The notes under the pieces were generated by a model, which ran no database searches, was not told the DNA's origin, and saw only the letters and a list, made by a program, of their open reading frames with translations. A DNA stretch of 64,000 bases from Anaerolineales bacterium (GTDB taxonomy: Bacteria; Chloroflexota; Anaerolineae; 4572-78; J111): NCBI GenBank assembly GCA_015075405.1, contig JABTUK010000001.1, forward strand, positions 1,860,001 through 1,924,000. The letters run 5' to 3'. Positions within the stretch are counted from its first letter, which is position 1, and every line of letters starts with the position of its first letter. Made by a program: the position numbers and the translations under genes. This document shows, in pieces, positions 61,795-64,000 of the stretch.

Positions 61795-61891
61795 AGGTGC
61801 GTCCTGTTGGGTTGGTAATCGAGGAAGCTTGTTGGTTAGGTTAATTCTATCATATTTATGGGGCGGTGACAATGGGTTCAATCGCTAAGGC

Positions 61892-62617
61892 CTAATTATC
61901 CGGCGCACCGGCTTCCACCCAGGCGGTGATGGTGCGGATTTGGGCGGGCAGGAGACGCGGCTCTTTTTTGGGCATTTCGCCTTTGACAATTTGCTCGATC
62001 AGAAAGCTGTTTTCCACATCCCCCGGTTCGATGACCGGGCCGTTATAGGAGCCTTTCAAAACATCCTCGTAGGTGAGCAATTTTAGCCCTTCCTCAACTC
62101 TTTCTTCCCCATCGTTGATGCCGCCGTGACATTTGATGCAGCGCCGTTCAAAAATAGGCAGGACATCTTTTTGAAAGCTGACCTGACCTGTATCCCCGCC
62201 GTCTTCCGGGGCCGGCTCCTCGGTTGGAGCAGGGGCGGGGGTATCGGTGGGGGGCGGGGTTGGCGTAGGAGGTTCCGTAGGCTCAACCGCCGGGGTCTCA
62301 ACCGGGTCGGTGGGAGGGGGCGAGCTTGCTTCTGCGCTCACAGGGGTGGGCGTGGCTGCCGGGGTAAACGTAGGCGGCGGCTGAGTGGGGGTGTTGGTGG
62401 GCGCGGTAGTTGGCGCAGGTGACGGTTCTGCGGCTGCCAGGGCTGCGGTTTGCTGGGCTTCCGTCCAGCGCAAAAAGCCAAACAACAGGGCGCTCCACAG
62501 ACCGATAATTAAAATAATGATAAGCGTCTGGTTCAATAATTGGGCCGGGCTGGGCCAGGCAACTTTGCTCCGGCGCTGCGGGGCAGATCCGGTTTTCCAG
62601 AGAGATTTATGACTCAT
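61892..62617 (-). CDS. Membrane-anchored c-type cytochrome with proline-threonine-rich linker
   Basis: 241 residues: one membrane helix (TLIIILIIGLWSALLFGFLR), a long linker of PTxTP and PAPT repeats to about residue 145, and a C-terminal heme domain. The heme motif is RRCIKCHGG, and the distal methionine is probably in GEMPKKEPR. The domain resembles the planctomycete-type cytochrome c that binds one heme. It would carry electrons outside the membrane. Together with the two next genes it looks like a small electron-transfer operon. Confidence 0.85.
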   Translation of the reverse strand: MSHKSLWKTGSAPQRRSKVAWPSPAQLLNQTLIIILIIGLWSALLFGFLRWTEAQQTAALAAAEPSPAPTTAPTNTPTQPPPTFTPAATPTPVSAEASSPPPTDPVETPAVEPTEPPTPTPPPTDTPAPAPTEEPAPEDGGDTGQVSFQKDVLPIFERRCIKCHGGINDGEERVEEGLKLLTYEDVLKGSYNGPVIEPGDVENSFLIEQIVKGEMPKKEPRLLPAQIRTITAWVEAGAPDN

Positions 62618-62629
62618 AAGAAAATTAAA

Positions 62630-62699
62630 CCGCAGATTACGCAGATTTCGCAGATAAAAATTAAAATCTGTGCGCTTCGCGTCTGCGAAATCTGCGGAA
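62630..62699. repeat. CCGCAGATTACGCAGATT palindromic element
   Basis: CCGCAGATTACGCAGATTTC faces GCGTCTGCGAAATCTGCGG. It lies 12 bases upstream of the cytochrome start. It is the clearest intergenic copy of the family that is also found inside the methylase gene. Confidence 0.82.
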
Positions 62700-62736
62700 T
62701 TTCATTATTGGTGGCGTACCGTGTGTGTGAACACTC

Positions 62737-63177
62737 CTAAAACCCATACAAAATAATGCCGCCGATAAAACCCAGCAGCGAGGCCAGGATAAAACTGGCG
62801 GCAAAGCCGGCGATGTACAGCACCATGGTCGTGGGCCGCCAGAGCACTTCGGGCTGCCGCCAGCGCACTACGGCGATGGCAGCCGTCAAAACAAACAGGG
62901 TAATGGCCAAAAATATTTTTAGATTGATGTAGGGCGCATCGCCCTCAAAGCGAACGAGGTAATCCCGGTAGCCGGTCAACCCGGCAGCCAGGGTGCTAAG
63001 GGCAGCCAGGGTAACGTTATAAAAGGCAGCCCGTTCCAGCGCTTCGTTGCGTTGCCACAGAGCCAGTAACAGAAAAAGCAGGCCAACGCCGGTCAAGGCA
63101 ATGGGAAAATGCACCGTAGGCACGTGCCAGGGATGCGCATCAAAAATGGTGTTAAACAAACCGGTGATAGATTCCAT
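62737..63177 (-). CDS. DUF2231 membrane protein
   Basis: 146 residues with four membrane helices. The N-terminal motif HPWHVPTVHFPIALTGVGLL with conserved histidines is the DUF2231 signature. Relatives sit next to cytochromes and are often annotated as heme- or quinone-associated, but the function is unknown. No ribosome-binding site is evident. Flanked by two cytochrome c genes on the same strand. Confidence 0.85.
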   Translation of the reverse strand: MESITGLFNTIFDAHPWHVPTVHFPIALTGVGLLFLLLALWQRNEALERAAFYNVTLAALSTLAAGLTGYRDYLVRFEGDAPYINLKIFLAITLFVLTAAIAVVRWRQPEVLWRPTTMVLYIAGFAASFILASLLGFIGGIILYGF

Positions 63178-63196
63178 AAAATTGGGGTTTTTTGAT

Positions 63197-63234
63197 GAGC
63201 TAAAGGCACACTTTCTAAAGTGTGCCTTTAGCTC
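63197..63234. repeat. Perfect 38-base palindrome between cytochrome genes
   Basis: GAGCTAAAGGCACACTTT and its exact complement are separated by CT. In the direction of transcription it is followed by A-rich sequence, not T, so it is not a classical terminator. It may stabilise or process the operon mRNA. Confidence 0.8.
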
Positions 63235-63254
63235 AGGGGAATTGAGCGCAGAAT

Positions 63255-63989
63255 TTAATTTTTAACCATCCGCTGGCGTAGCGCAAACCCGGCCAGAGCC
63301 AGGCCGCCTCCCAGCAAGAGGAAAGCCCAGGGCCAGGCATTATTGGGGCTGCCGCCGGATTGGGGCAGACTGGCCGGCGGCGTTTGACCGGAAACGAGCG
63401 TGTTCAGATAATCGGCAATTTGAGCGGCTTCGTCATTGCTCACTTGGGCTTCACTATATGAGGGCATATTCTCGAACGGGGTGCGCAGTTGGTTGATGAC
63501 GACATCGGCTGTAGGCGTAACCCCCCGCTGGACAAACCCCTCGATGATCCGCCCCTGGCCCGTCGAGACCACATCTTCGTGACAGGCGACACAGTTCTTT
63601 TGGATCATCAGTTCCTGGCCGGGGTGGGTGGCAGCAATGCCGGGGTCTGCTCGCTGAAAATCACCGGTTGGATCGGGCAGGGCGGTGATATAAGCGTGCA
63701 TGTCTCTAATTTGCTGGTCTGACACTTGAGCTTCGGAGAAACGGGGCATAAAGCGGCGGGGATTGCGGACCTGGGCAATCCATTCATCTTCGGTCAGGGT
63801 GCTGTTGGCCAACGGGCGACCAAATTTCCCTTCGCCCGCCGGTCCGTGGCAGGCGGCGCACTGCCAGACTTGTTGTTCCCAAGCCGTTTTGCCGGCGTCG
63901 GGGTCCTGGGCCAGGGCTATCGAGGTGGTCAACACAAACAAGAGCATTACTGCTGGAAGCAAAATAATTGATCTTCGCATGTCAATCAA
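63255..63989 (-). CDS. Exported two-heme c-type cytochrome with C-terminal membrane anchor
   Basis: 244 residues. A signal peptide (ends SIALAQ) is followed by two cytochrome c domains with motifs WQCAACHGPAGEG and KNCVACHEDVV. Methionines in RRFMPRFSEAQVSD and FENMPSYSEAQVSN are the likely distal heme ligands. A C-terminal helix (AWPWAFLLLGGGLALAGFAL) anchors it. The start is TTG 63989 or ATG 63980; AAGGAGGG is at 63993-64000. It probably passes electrons to a terminal oxidase outside the window. Confidence 0.9.
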   Translation of the reverse strand: MIDMRRSIILLPAVMLLFVLTTSIALAQDPDAGKTAWEQQVWQCAACHGPAGEGKFGRPLANSTLTEDEWIAQVRNPRRFMPRFSEAQVSDQQIRDMHAYITALPDPTGDFQRADPGIAATHPGQELMIQKNCVACHEDVVSTGQGRIIEGFVQRGVTPTADVVINQLRTPFENMPSYSEAQVSNDEAAQIADYLNTLVSGQTPPASLPQSGGSPNNAWPWAFLLLGGGLALAGFALRQRMVKN

Positions 63990-64000
63990 AAACCCTCCTT

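Noticed and set aside
63197..63234. Perfect 38-base palindrome as an intrinsic terminator
   Set aside because: No T-run follows on the transcribed strand; kept as a repeat only.

Overview
The window looks like a chromosomal segment of an uncultured Chloroflexota bacterium (Anaerolineae or a related class). The best taxonomic hints are three giant membrane proteins of the DUF2298 ('Chlor_Arch_YYY') and Agl23/TIGR03663 families, which are typical of Chloroflexota and archaea. Moderately high GC and very repeat-rich intergenic DNA agree. No rRNA, tRNA or CRISPR array was recognised. All family names come from reading the translated sequence; no database search was possible.

Region 1 (1-7.5 kb) is a defence-type segment. 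It holds the 3' end of a type I restriction specificity gene (hsdS), a full hsdR, a pentapeptide-repeat gene whose TIR domain is cut off by one in-frame stop codon, a Phd/VapC toxin-antitoxin pair with a palindromic operator, and several gene remnants. Region 2 (7.6-15 kb) is metabolic: a malic enzyme-phosphotransacetylase fusion, a Tat/lipoprotein GH105 glycosidase, diaminopimelate decarboxylase, a LysE exporter with a decayed second copy, and an AraC-Ogt DNA-repair protein with a duplicated N-terminus. Region 3 (15.2-24.7 kb) is a compact nitrogen-assimilation cluster: ANTAR response regulator, ammonium transporter 1, an unknown protein, ammonium transporter 2, PII protein, type III glutamine synthetase, type I glutamine synthetase. 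A sigma70-like promoter and an intrinsic terminator lie between the ANTAR gene and the first transporter, and a structured leader precedes the second. Region 4 (25-29 kb) holds a MASE1-PAS-GAF histidine kinase and adenosine deaminase.

Region 5 (29.4-48.9 kb) is an envelope-glycosylation block. It has a GT-C/DUF2298 fusion of about 1,665 residues, a DUF2298 protein, a second GT-C-like protein and an Agl23-like protein fused to an NHL beta-propeller. An isochorismatase-like hydrolase and an ECF sigma/anti-sigma pair are mixed in. An AT-richer methylase plus NotI-like endonuclease pair (42.0-44.9 kb) appears to be a horizontally acquired type II restriction-modification system inside this block.

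Region 6 (49.3-61.8 kb, minus strand) encodes a DUF499 ATPase, a DUF1156 methylase and a DEAH/SNF2-type helicase with a DUF3883-like C-terminus. This matches what I recall as the Hma (helicase-methylase-ATPase) defence gene set. Inside it sit a GxxExxY protein, two HEPN/MNT toxin-antitoxin pairs and a VapBC-like pair. A 22-codon copy of the methylase start shows that one HEPN/MNT pair was inserted next to the methylase. Region 7 (61.9-64 kb) has two c-type cytochromes and a DUF2231 membrane protein.

The most striking genome-level feature is repeats. At least six families of palindromic or low-complexity repeats occupy the intergenic DNA, three elements carry flanking direct repeats (true insertions), and several families also sit in frame inside coding sequences, including all three core Hma genes. 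Several genes end inside or at the edge of such repeats.
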